Positions 21,896 through 33,880 of a stretch of DNA of 64,000 nucleotides are shown in pieces. Below the pieces are notes generated by a model that saw nothing but the letters and a program-made list of their open reading frames with translations, searched no databases and was not told the origin of the DNA. The DNA comes from Rotaria sp. Silwood1 (taxonomy: Eukaryota > Rotifera > Eurotatoria > Philodinida > Philodinidae): assembly GCA_905250075.1 (NCBI GenBank), contig CAJNOP010000403.1, positions 62,001 through 126,000 of the forward strand, in the 5' to 3' direction. How positions within the stretch are numbered: the first letter of the stretch is position 1; each line of letters begins with the position of its first letter. Made by a program: the position numbers and the translations under genes.

Positions 21896-24858
21896 TTTTT
21901 TAATGAGGAGAATACTTAAAATCAAAAGAAAATAGTTAAATTAATTGGGAATGAACGAAAGAAAAGAGAGCCAGAATGTATTTGGTACAAAATGGATTTT
22001 AAGCTAATATTACCTCCACATTGTTAATTCAATTTTATTTCTATTAATATTTAAATATTAATTGAATTAAATTAAATAAACTTTTTAAAACTTATTATTT
22101 CAAACACAAACAAAAGACTTCGCAAGATAGATATACATGTACGACATCTACTTTTAAGATTATATAATTATTGTCGAATTCAAGTTGTTGTCTATCACTC
22201 AGTTTTAGGGATCTAGTCTATCCACTAGTGAATGGAAATAGTTTTTCACATGATTTTCAGCATTTTATAGGATTACACAAAAAAAAGGGATGTAATAGAG
22301 ACAGTTTTTGCTATTTTATATTGTTAACTATCCAACGTTGTTAGATTTAACCGTTTAAGAGTCCAATGTTTCTTCCAAGGGACATTAGAATAATTTCAAT
22401 AAATTCTACTACAAAAGTTTATATACAAAAACCAACATTTTTCTGAATTGACATCACCTTAGTGATCATACAGAGATGAAAATAGAATTCTTAAGGGGGA
22501 ACCCCCCCTCCGAAACCTATCTTCTAAACGATACAACAGATTTCGATGAAAATTTCAGGAAATAGAAAAGCTAATGTAACTAGCATCTGATAAAAATTTC
22601 AACCAATCATTTTTGATAATTAAGAAGCTATACTCAATTTACTCATGAAAACGGGGGTTTTGGCACGGAACATTTTTCCGATGCGCGGTAGCATGAAAAA
22701 TGTTGAACTTTGTTTCAAAATGAAGAAAAATCTTTTATCTAGAAATTGTAGGAACAGTTTTTTGAAATTCGTTTTCATTCAATTGTAGTAATCATTTTAA
22801 ATCGAAAATCGCAAAAACTGCTTTGAGCACTTTCAAAGATTTTCAAATATCTAAACAATGGAGATATATTTTGAAAATCTGTTCCGACAATTTCTAGAAA
22901 AAAGTCTCATCTTTTAAATAAATAAAAATCAGCAGAGTACATCAAGCGGTGAACTGGGAAAATGTTCCGCAATGGTCAGAAAACGATAAAAAAGTGAAGC
23001 TGAGAAAAACGAATAACAACATTGCGACGTAGTTGATGATCTTCTTGTAGAGAGAATTCGAGCATATTATATATCACTGAAAAGTGCATAAAAAGTTCTT
23101 ACAGTTGGTAGTATTTTCAAGAAAAAAATAAGCCGATTTCTTAAGCTAATTTCTGAATCCAAGTTCACTGTAGCGCCATCTTTTCGAAAAATAGCCTAAT
23201 TTTGAACCTTTCTTATAAGACTGCAACATCCAAAACATGATTACTCGATACGGTAATGGTTTTAGAGTGCTAATAAAGAAGGTAGAACGATATTAGTTAC
23301 CGATAATTAAGAAAGAAAATCAACAAGACAGCCGATTTTCCATTATAGCGTCCAGTAAACTTGCCAAAATTGGGCAAAATATGTTCCATTCCTATATAGT
23401 TTATACATATTCTGAAAGAGGACACTTGGGGCTACAAGAAGATGTGTTTTTCCAAAAATCGACTTTTTCAAGGAAAAATCGACTTTCGAAGGGGGGGTTC
23501 CCCCTTAAGTCACTCCTAAGCCAAACAATGAATCTTTTACGACTCATAATTTTTTTTAGCATCATTTTTCTTTTCTGACGATTTGTTTTTTTATTTATAT
23601 AAGCGACGTGCAGCTTTGATTTTTTTTAAAGTGATGTTGTTAAACATAGTGTTAAGATATCTGATGAAAAAGGTATTTCGTTTTAGCTATAGCATGAGTG
23701 TACCGAAGATCTATCAGCTGTGTTTTTATAGTTGTCTTCCTTCTATTGCCAAAGAAGCTCCCTTGAGCTTTTAAGGATTAATCAGTAGATTAAAAGATCG
23801 TATTTCATCCTATCCATCAAATGTACTTTTAGTTATTTATGTCACAAATACAGTTATATTAGAATTTGCTTAAATACATATTAAAGTTTCTGTAAAATTT
23901 TAATTAATTTGACAAACGATGTTTATTAGCTTTATTTTCGATTTTGTAAAAAAGAAAAGTTTGTAATTATTATTTGTGCAGTTGATCATAATTATGAAAA
24001 TATTTTAAAATTGTTTAATTAACTAGAACCATCATTGTTGTACTAATTGAGATAGAAAAATTTTTCAAAAATAAAACTAAATATTCTCTGAATATACAGC
24101 ATTTTGTTTTTGCTATTTTTAAATCCTTCTATACGGAACATATTGTCAATAAATAAACTCAATGGCTTCTATAACATATTATTATTATACAGATAGATCC
24201 TTGTCTTTAAATGTTAAGTTATGATGAAAAAAATTGAATCAAGAAATTCTAGTCTGAAGTTTTAACCAGAAATAAATTTCATGATTCTTATAATATCTTG
24301 AAAGTTGCAACAAAAAAAATGGATGGTGTCTTCATAAGATATTGCATACTCAAATAAAAATCAAATTTGTTCAAAACCTTTTGCGAGAAACCAATGGTTT
24401 GTACAACTATTATTATTTCAACAGAAAACTATTCGTTATTGCTGAAACATTTAGAATATTATAAAAGTCATGAAATTTATTTCTGAACACATTTTAAGAG
24501 TAAAATTCGTTTATTCAATTCTTGCAATCGACTGAAAATTCAATAAAATGACTGTAACTGAAAGAAAAAAAAGAGCTCATATTATAAATTCTTGAAGGAT
24601 TTTTATCTTCGTTATGAACCCTAACAATCAGTAAAATATGAAATTGAATGGAGATTATCAATTGAAAGAGATTTCTCTCGTTAGTCTAAATACGTTATCA
24701 GTTTGAAATTTTTTTTATAAATATGCATTTGTGAATGTTTTATTGACTATGTCAGTAATTTTCATATAAATTTAATGAATATTAGTAGATAGTTAAGCCA
24801 AAAAAAACGAAAATAAATGCATAATATATCAATAGAAAAAAAGAAGTTCAAATTTTGT
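21896..24858. other. Intergenic stretch containing a 1-kb inverted-repeat element
   Basis: Apart from the TTAA-flanked element at 22495-23504, this is AT-rich sequence without a supported exon. The reading frames at 23381-23774 are short and partly inside the element, and are not considered genes. Confidence 0.55.
22495..23504. mobile_element. Non-autonomous TTAA-flanked DNA element (1.0 kb)
   Basis: Terminal inverted repeats GGGGGAACCCCCCCTCCGAA and (inverted) GGGGGAACCCCCCCTTCGAA, each next to TTAA (22491-22494 and 23505-23508). TTAA target duplications are typical of piggyBac-type insertion. Inside, further inverted repeats occur, for example CGGAACATTTTTCC near 22674 against GGGAAAATGTTCCGC near 22960, and CTAGAAATTGTAGGAACAG against CTGTTCCGACAATTTCTAG. 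No transposase frame is present, so it must have been mobilised in trans. The family assignment rests on the TTAA alone. Confidence 0.75.
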
Positions 24859-27800
24859 TTAGAACATTTGGTATATAGAATTAGAAGATGGTATATTTGC
24901 AGTTGTTATTCTATCATTAAAAGAATCTTCTTGACGATTAATTAATTTGAAATTAATCTCTTCGCCACTATCTTTCACTGCTTCTTCTAATTCATTCAAA
25001 ATTACATCGGGTGTTCGCGGCATTGATTGATCATCAGTGAATGAAATACAAAATCGAACGCGAGATGCTAATCTATTATATTTCGAAGGTTGTCTATTAT
25101 ATTTTGGTGAAGATATTGAAGGTGTTGGTGTCGGTGGTATAAATTGTGTATTTGATAATACTCTGTGAGATTCACTTAATACTCTATTTATAAAATCTTG
25201 TTTTTCTTCATGTTCACTTTCATTTGGATCAACTGCTGATATAATTTGATCAGGAAAAAATTTTTTTCGATTATAAACACGTTGATAACGATCAACAAGT
25301 ATAGATACAAGTATACCACTCGTTGCAACACCAAAATAAGCACATATACATGCCAATATTCGACCAATTATTGTTATTGGATACATATCTCCATATCTAA
25401 TTTATAAACAAATATTTTTTATTAAATATAATCAATATTAAAAGAATCAAGTCTTGTACAAATCATTTGGAAGAAGTCTGATTTATTGATCATTGATAGC
25501 GCTAAGTCATTGATACTACTATTAGACTAATCGATTTAAAATTCATATCGATTAAATTTTATTTTCGAGATATTCTAACAAATCTATCAATTATATGTTG
25601 TATAAGATTAGCTCTCTCATACACTATCTAAGAAATTCTAAGATAATGGATGACCCATAATAAATGGCTACACTTTTGCATTTTATTTTTTTTTTTATCA
25701 TATAATACGTTTTATTAAAAAACAAAATATACCATAAGATGCAGTGTGAAAAGCTCTACAATTAAAATAAGCTTTATTTTGTAGATGGTAGAACTTTTCA
25801 AGTTGCATCTTGTGGTATATTTTTTTTTAAATAAAATCTATTAAATGATAAAAAGATGAAATCAGAAAAAGAAATTTTTCGTTCATGTAGAAAAAAAATG
25901 GTGTTTGCACAAATATAAAAAATTATAGTATATTTTTATTCTATATTTAAATAGAAACGTAAAATATATTATTGTTTAGAATAATTGAATATGAATAATT
26001 TTCAAAGTTTAAAATAATTAAATAATTCCTAGAAAATTATTTGATAATTTATTTTACATCGAATTAATCATATTAAACTATTCAAAACAAAAATATGCTT
26101 CAACTTTGTATTTATGACTGACATATGAATTTCTTTAGTCAAATATTGTTTATTCTATCGAAATATTTCAACCACTTCGAATTATAATACTACGCGTGGC
26201 AAACTTGATTTGCCAAATTGTATCACATGTCTGATATAGAAATGAGACCGATTTGAATTTTTGACAACTAGTACTGATACTAGTATGAAAATATTAGATA
26301 GGTCGGTTTACCAGTTGACTGGTCTATCGGCGACCGGCCGGTCTAAAAGTCGTATCGGTAGCGGTTTCATCTCTGGTACAAGCCCTTCTTGCAGTATATT
26401 ATGAGCAATCACTAATCTTCGATTCAGTTTGAGTTTGGATATTTCTGACAATTATTAAATTTTTCTTAGGATACTCACATACGTTCAGTTTTTATTTTTT
26501 TAATTAACTGAAAATGTCTGTAGTCAAAACTGAAGTTGAAAGTTGAAGTTTAATCTATGTCTAATTGTTATATCAAATAAATGGAAGCTCAACTTTGTCC
26601 ATCTCTCGAATGAAATTTATATTTTTAGGTAATATCAATATAAAAACGTACCCAGTTGTTGTAATAGTTATTATTCCCCAATAAGTAGCTTTTGGAATCG
26701 AATCAAAAACTTGACCATTAGTATTTTCTTCAGCAAAATAAGTAGCAGCTCCAAACATAAAAGCCAATAAAGTCAATATAATCATCATAATAATAAATTC
26801 TGTAAATGATTCTTTTAATGTTGAACTAAGAACACGTAATGATTTTAATTGATTAAAAATTAAATAAAGTTTTACTAAACGTAAAAATCTTAATATTCTT
26901 AATACACGTAAACCAGTAACTAAACTTCCATGTAATTCTATTTGATAATGATATAATTCAAGACCTAAAAATATAAAATAAGGTACAATAGCACATAAAT
27001 CAAGCCAATTATATATTGATAGAATAAATTTATAATATGATGGTGTACTAATTAAACGTAAAATAAATTCAATTATAAAATATGATACACATATTGTTTG
27101 AATTATAAAAAATGGTGAAGAAAATGATGGTGAACATAATTTAATATCATTTTCTGATAATGTTATATTATTTTCATTTATACATAAATTATTATATTGT
27201 GGTAAAGTTTCAATAGCTAATGTTATACATGATATAACAGTTAATAACATTGAAATTGAATGAAGAATTCGAGCAAATATTGAATGTTGAGGATATTCAA
27301 GATAAAACCAAATATAACGACGCCAAAACCAATTAGGTAAATTAATATATTTAATCATAGAAACATTTTCTGATTTATTTATTTGTGCAACAGCTTCTGA
27401 ACCTAAATCAAAAAATGAAACTTCTTCTAAAAATGTATCTAATGGAACATAATCTGGTCGACGAAGACGTCCATTTGATTGATAATAATAAAGTATTGCT
27501 TCAAAACAAGCACGATGACGATCAAAAAAATATTCTTCTTCGTGTTCATTCCAATAACGCATTCGTTTTTGTTTATTACCCAATAATGTATTTGGATAAT
27601 TTTCAAGTGTAGATGAATATGTTTGATAACGTTTACCACTAATATTTATTGTTATTCTATTATGATTTTGTTCATGTTTGTTTTTTGTTGTTGGTGAATT
27701 ATAATTATATTTATTAACTTGAATTAAACTATCAGTTGTATTGATTAAAGCTTTACTAGAAAAAGAACAATATATATATATATATTAATCTATATTAAAT

Positions 27801-28066
27801 TTGAGAAAATTTTTATAATAACTAAACCTAAGAACTCTTCGTCGACTTTTTAGTGGATTTGCTCCGCTATTTTTCCATTTTTCGGAAATATGTTTTGTAC
27901 TAAATTAAATTTAAAAAATAAATTCTTTTTTTCAAATATAAATTGAAACTAACCGAAAGAATTTTTGTTGAATGCGTTTTTCTTTTGATAATAAAGATGG
28001 ATCATTTATTGAATTCATTTCAATTGATTCATTTTCATTAGTTTTCAAATGATGAAACGTTTTCAT
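24859..28066 (-). CDS. Voltage-gated potassium channel, Shaker-like (Kv)
   Basis: Predicted 608-residue channel subunit in four exons (27954-28066, 27828-27899, 26652-27755, 24859-25396), phases consistent. A T1 tetramerisation domain begins ITINISGKRYQTYSSTLENY, then ERYFFDRHR-like EEYFFDRHRACFEAILYYYQ. Six transmembrane segments follow. S4 is LRVLRILRFLRLVKLYLIF with basic residues at every third position. The selectivity filter TITTTGYGD is split by the last intron. S6 reads CAYFGVATSGILVSILVDRY, so the usual PVP bend of Kv channels is absent. The tail of about 150 residues has a Pro/Thr/Ser-rich region. It forms K+-selective, depolarisation-activated channels in the plasma membrane (family knowledge). 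The 1255-bp last intron carries a hairpin repeat and a CCGGTC word insert. Confidence 0.94.
25691..25854. repeat. Hairpin repeat in Kv intron
   Basis: Two arms of about 75 bp in inverted orientation meet near 25770: AAATATACCATAAGATGCAG and AAAAGCTCTACAATT on the left against complements at GTAGATGGTAGAACTTTTCA and TTGCATCTTGTGGTATAT on the right. The arms are roughly 80-85% identical by eye, with almost no spacer. It is probably a small foldback MITE. The ends grade into T-rich sequence and no target duplication was found. Confidence 0.7.
26237..26375. repeat. CCGGTC word-repeat insert, hAT-like ends
   Basis: Starts TAGAAATGAGACCG and ends CGGTTTCATCTCTG, that is (inverted) CAGAGATGAAACCG: imperfect terminal repeats of the same YAGARATG type as the hAT MITE. 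The body carries GGTCGGT, GACTGGTC and GCGACCGGCCGGTC, plus the palindromic ACTAGTACTGATACTAGT. No clear 8-bp duplication is present. It lies in the last intron of the Kv gene. Confidence 0.5.
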
Positions 28067-30126
28067 CTTGATCGTTTCGTTTCGTTACTCAAATGATGAG
28101 CTGAGAAAGGTAAAGAGAGAAGAAAAGAAAAGAAAAGCCTTATGCGTCATGTTATATAAAATATTACTGGATACACTTCATTAAATAAAATAAGTCATGT
28201 GCAAAGAAAATAAATACAGAAAGAATAAATCACATACAAATCGTCGTTTTGTATTACGGGATGATTTTCGTAGAGAACAATATTGAATATTTTAGATTCA
28301 ATGTTATTTTTTAGATTGAAGATAGAATCAAAGTTGTTGTTCTATTTATTTTTATTCATGTAAACAAAAAAAAAAAATAAAATAAATAAATTTCATTTTC
28401 GAATTATATAAGAATATATTGAAATTTCTAATAATTTTTTTTCGATGAATTTTAAATAGATGAAAAGATATCTAATTTATTAAATTGAAATATTTTACTT
28501 CAATTATAATTATTATTATAAACAAAACAATCAATTATAGGATGTTTTAAAAATAATTATTTCAATATAAAACAATGAACATTTCATATTAAAGATAATA
28601 GTCTGTCATATATGTTGAAAAAATTCTAATTAATAATTGTTATAGTCAGTTCATAGAAAAAAAAACAAAACGATAATTTTCTATCATGATTAAAGTAACT
28701 CGTATGTACTAGTGAATGTAGTGAGTCAAGACACTCGTCGAGGTACCCAGTTACGAATATGTCAGGTTGACTATAAAAATTTCCCCCGAAGGTTATAGAT
28801 ATGAAAAATAGTCGCAAAATGTTTTAGAAAATTCTGACTAGTGTATACGTTTAATATTAACATTCGAACAGAAGCTAAACATAAGTCTAGAGATAAAAAA
28901 TAGTAAAAAAATATCATTTGTTCTTGTTTAGTAACTGTAAATGATAAACAATCGAAGTATTCCTTAGGATTTATAACATCGTTCATCAAGATTATCAGTA
29001 CGACATAGAATTGGAATTGTTTTGATCTTGCTCTTAGGATCAATATTAAATTGTTAATCATTCAAATTCATATAAATTCTTGCTGACTCTATTCATTCAT
29101 TGTACATTTCTAAATATTTGATAGTTGTTATTTTATTCAATATGAAAACATATTCATCTCCTATGAGCTTAGTTTTTCTTTTTTATTAACGTATAAATGA
29201 AGTATGATGGTAATTTTCATTCAGTTAAATCTAGTGACAATGAAGTAACTGTAGTCATGACAATAGAATTTTAGTTATATAATAGTTTTTCATCCGATTT
29301 TTTTTTTCTTTGGTTAATCTATATTAGATATTACTCATCAGCATTATTACTGGTTAAAAATCAAGTCTAGTAGAATTATAAGAAAATCAATAATGAACCA
29401 TATGTGCTTAGAATCATCATTTACTGGAGACGTCACTTTTTTTCGATGTTTTTCCATTTCAAGATTTATTTTTCAATATGTTCTCAATATATAATATGTC
29501 AAAGAAACTTTTGAATAGCTATTTACTACTTCAAGAGTACCCTAATGCAAAAGTATTTAGTAAATGAGCATTTGAAGGTACCGGTGCATAGTACTTCTAG
29601 TTAGTCTGCTGGAAAAAAATTTCAATGTGTTCAAGATCAAATTTCTCTTTTGATTTTCTTTCATATTTACCCTTTTCTATTGTAAAACGTCTGAAAAATA
29701 CAAATCTGACGAATAATACTTATCGTATAACAGAGTTGAAAAAATCTAACAATAATTTAGAAATCAAAAATTTACAATTAGTGCCTAATTGATGAATCAT
29801 TTTAAAGATACTTTTTTTTTTATTCGTTTATCATTGTTGAATATAAGAAAATAATCATGAAGAGAAGGTTTATTCTGACTAAAACTCAAATTTTTCTTCG
29901 AAAAAAAAAAAAACCTTTGGTAGATAGTCGCATTTTATAGAATCAAAGAATATTCTTCTTTGATTATTATTTATTGTTAAAAAAACCTCAGTCAGATAAT
30001 TTTGTTTTATTAGTAGTATTAATGTTTTTTTTTTCTTCTGTCAATCATTATTTAATATGACATATCACAAAAAAAAAGTTCAAGTACATAAACAAATAAT
30101 CAAAAAACAATGAAAAAGTAATTTAG
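28067..30126. other. Intergenic stretch upstream of the Kv gene
   Basis: Contains the Kv promoter region and the 3' flank of the helicase gene. There are GA/AAAG-rich tracts near 28110-28136. No supported exon or recognisable repeat. Confidence 0.55.
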
Positions 30127-31401
30127 TCAATAATTATAAGGTCGACTTCGTTTCGGAAATCGACCATATCCACCAGTACCACGATAATTATTTGAATATC
30201 CACCACGATTATTATTCCATTCCGATTGATAGGATGATGTCGGTGGTGGAACATTCATTGGAGATGATGTTGAAGAATAAAATGCATTATCATATTGTCT
30301 CTTATTATTAAATGATGATGAAGAATTATCTTGAACAGATGATAAATCAGTTGAGAAACTAAAAGAACTACTACTCATACTTAAACAAAGAAAATAAATA
30401 TATTTAATAAACATTTATTATATTTTCATACTTATTTTGTGGTCGATATTGTTGTTGTGATGTATTATTATTACCTCGATAATTATATCGATTAAAAGGA
30501 CGATTACGTCCACCATAAAATGATCTCTGATTATATCCTCTATTCGATGGAAATAATTCATTTGGACGATATTCAGATGAAGATTGACTTGAACAAAAAA
30601 AAAAAAATATTTTAGTTTTTTTTTATTTTGTATTTAATAACAATACAAAAGAAACTCATTTCTTACTTAAAATTTGAATTAGTTGATTCTGTTGTATTAT
30701 TATTATTTTCATTAATTTTTTCACATAAAATATGTTCAAGTTGTTGATCAGATAAAAGACGAATTAAATTACATAATTTTTCAACTGATTCTGAATGATT
30801 AATAATATCATTTGGTTCTTGTGTACATCGTATAATTAATGATTCTATAGCTGGTCGAATTGAAACTATTTTTGATGCTAATTCAATATTCATATTTAAT
30901 AAAATCCTAAAATTAATTTTGTAAATAAATAAATATTTAATAGAAAATATTATAAATACAAACCAATTATCAAGACAAACAAGATTTGATTCAGCAATAT
31001 CAACTTGTTCAGAAGCAAATAATAATAATTGAACTGGTGTTGACATTGACATTTGTTTAGCTGATACAGCTCGTGTTTTTATCTTAAAATTAAAAAAAAA
31101 GATTTTTATTCGATTAAAATTAAAATTCTTTTTTTTTTACTTTTTCCGTAAAAACAAAAAATGGTGATGGAAATATTGGAATTTCACGTCCACAATTAAC
31201 AGAATTTTTATGTATTAATGCTTCTTTACCTTCTGTTGTTAATAATTTTCGTTTTGATATATGAAAACAAACATTTGGATAAAGAGCATAACAAAGAAGT
31301 GATATCACCTATTATTAATAAAAACAATCATTAGAATTAAATCAAAATAATTGTTTTTTGATAAATACAATATCTAATTTTGAATGTGATTGTTCAACAT
31401 C
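30127..31401 (-). CDS. DHX9: ATP-dependent RNA helicase A (DHX9/maleless)-like, C-terminal part only
   Basis: Six exons survive (31369-31401 running into the gap, 31141-31308, 30964-31082, 30667-30906, 30432-30587, 30127-30379). They encode the C-terminal OB-fold region of DHX9: VISLLCYALYPNVCFHISKR, then LLTTEGKEALIHKNSVNC, PSPFFVFTEKIKTRAVSAKQ, MSTPVQLLLFASEQV and CLDNW. A helical segment follows, then an Arg/Gly/Tyr-rich tail (GGRNRPFNRYNYRG, RGTGGYGRFPKRSR) typical of RNA-binding RGG regions. The dsRNA-binding, DEIH helicase and HA2 domains should lie upstream but are missing: the exon runs into a 10-base N gap and nothing matching follows beyond it. The gene is therefore partial because of the assembly, not evidently a pseudogene. 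DHX9 unwinds RNA and RNA-DNA hybrids in the nucleus. Confidence 0.88.
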
Positions 31402-31411
31402 NNNNNNNNNN
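31402..31411. other. Assembly gap inside the DHX9-like gene
   Basis: Ten N interrupt an exon encoding DVEQSHSKLDI of the helicase. The 2.4 kb beyond the gap contain no helicase exons, so the gap hides several kb or marks a wrong join. Confidence 0.95.
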
Positions 31412-33880
31412 TTTTTTTTTGTTTCATTTTTTTGACATTAGCTTTTTAACAATTTGATTGAATCATATTCATGCTCATTGATTTGATTTTAACTGATCGA
31501 TAACAGATTTGTGTCATCTTTATTATTCTATTGATTATAGAGCAGTGTAGCTAGAAATAATAGAGAAATAAAAGATATTGTTTCTTTTGCTAAGATATGA
31601 TCTCAGCATGAATATCATTGATAAATTTTTCCGAAACCCTAATGATGGAATTAGACTTCATTTCAGATTGTAATAGTTTATTGTTTAGTAGTCGATACTT
31701 TTTGTTGTTCTATTCAAACATGTTCTTTGCATAAATAGAAAAATTATACGTAACAACTAGAAATCAGACTAACTTTCTAATTAAAGTTGTTTAAAGATCG
31801 TCTACTGTATTGAAACTATCGAATATCAAAAGTTACCTCTTCATCATTATATATCAGAATGAGTAGCCTTGAGACAAGCAACATTTATTTGAACAAGGTA
31901 TATCATCATTTTTTTAGTTGAATGAATCCAACACTGTAGACTCATGCCAAATTAAGACTAAACTAGTTATGTCATTGACAAATAAAACAGAAAGAGAAAT
32001 ATTTATTTTCCTTTTTGAAAAGAACGCGTAGGTATAAAATATAACAACTTTTGTGTTTGTTTTCTTTATGGTAAAAGTTATCTAGTAACAATCAATGAAA
32101 ATCTTATACTATTACAAAGCTTTCGAAAAACAATCGAACATTTTTCCACCGTTTTTGTGAATTCAATGATTATCTGTATATTGCAGAGGTACCAACAGAC
32201 TCGGCATACCTATAATAGATCTACATCCTTCCTAGCCTACCTGTACCCATTTCTGTACACAGTAACAAAAGTATAATATCTATTCTACATAATCTGATTT
32301 CATCATTCTTTTGTGCTAACTCTTAAAAAATGAACTTAATGCTGTATTATTATAAGGCAATTCAAATTCATAAAATGCAATTGAAGTAGCTATAAGAGAT
32401 AAAAAACATAAAATAACAACTCTTGTGAAACTCAAGATAAAATAGCATCAACTTGGACTAATAGGAAAACCTTCTTCTGATCAAGGTAATTACTGGTAAT
32501 CAAAGAATCGTTGAGGATCTAAATCTAAACTTTTTTTCTCATTGGCTTGAATACTAATCATAAATATAAAACAAAGTTTCTATTAGTAAGACTTTTCCAT
32601 TAGATATATTCTGGTAAAAAACATAGACAGAATAATTGTCAAATAAAAACTAATAATCAAAAAAATATTTATTTACATTAACAATGTTATCTGAAATTCT
32701 TCACCAATCTTTAACATTATTCGGTCAATTAATTGTTTTCTTTACAAAAACAATATTTTTTCATATGTTCCACAAATAATCTATTTTGTTTCTGGACTTT
32801 TACGATGCATTAGTATTAATAGTTGTTCGTATAATATCTGTCGAAGTAATCAACCGACAGAACGTGTTTGAGTATGTCCTTTTCACAGAACAGGAAAAAA
32901 AGAGAAAAGAAAAATATTGTTTTTTGTTTTTCACTTTCAAGTCAATATGTACAATCGTGTGAACAACAACAATTTATCGTGTATAGATGCGACAAAATAT
33001 GGCAAGGCCAAAGAACAGCAAAAAATAACAGAGGACAGGAAAAAAATAGAGGACAGAAAAAAACAACAACGGTTACTCAGCAGTGAGTTACTTTCATTCA
33101 ATGTGTCTTTTTTTCTACAATTGATGGTTTGTTTTTTTTTAATGTGGTTGAAAGCACAGAATTTATGTAGTTCTTCGTAAGGTTTGCTTTTTTTAAGATG
33201 CGAAACACGTTTATAGTGCTACGACATAAGTTTTCTTTCTTTCTTTTTTTTTTCTAACAAGGCATACATCTTTAAATTTGACCTCTTATGTCATTGTGAT
33301 CTCGAGAAAGAGAAGCTTGAAAATGTGTTGAAATGTGACAAGGAACTATTAAGATCGAATAAAAAGCAGTTTGTACAATTATCTTTATGGTGTCTTGTTC
33401 ATTTCGAAATAGCGCTCCAAAAGCACAATTTTTTGAGGCCTTTGGATTTTTTCAGTTTCGAGATAATTTAAACGAGAATAGTTAGATACTACGCTCCCTA
33501 CTCATATGTGAAACAATCATCTGTGAATGAAGGTGGTTATAGATAGTGTACCATATAGATAATTAAACAATCAATCGATAGAATTCTTGGAATAAAGAAT
33601 TCTATTATGATTACTTTTCACATTGGTCCTGACTTTGATCCGTTAATTAATGGAAACCTAACATTTTCGATTTTCGGTGACCATAGAATATTTGATTTAA
33701 GCAAAGCTCAAACATCTTTAGACAAAGAAAGACTTACAATAGATTCCAAATAATGATGATTCTCTTTCTTTTCGATAGTTGATATCTGTGCTTCCATCAC
33801 ACTTCATCTTCGAGTTTCACTCGAAGACCATCTAGTTAATATTAAAAAAATACTTTTTTTAATTGATTCTTTTGAATAGA
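31412..33880. other. Intergenic stretch upstream of phospholipase D
   Basis: AT-rich, without a supported exon. The frames at 32868-33180 are compositional (Lys/Gln-rich from A-rich sequence) and may overlap the 5' UTR of the phospholipase D gene. Confidence 0.5.

Noticed and set aside
23381-23774. Two short plus-strand frames at the right end of the TTAA-flanked element
   Set aside because: The first crosses the terminal repeat and neither resembles a transposase or any known protein.
32868-33180. Lys/Gln/Asn-rich frames upstream of phospholipase D
   Set aside because: Composition mirrors A-rich DNA, two overlapping frames look equally good, and no splice link to the PLD exons was found. 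Perhaps 5' UTR.
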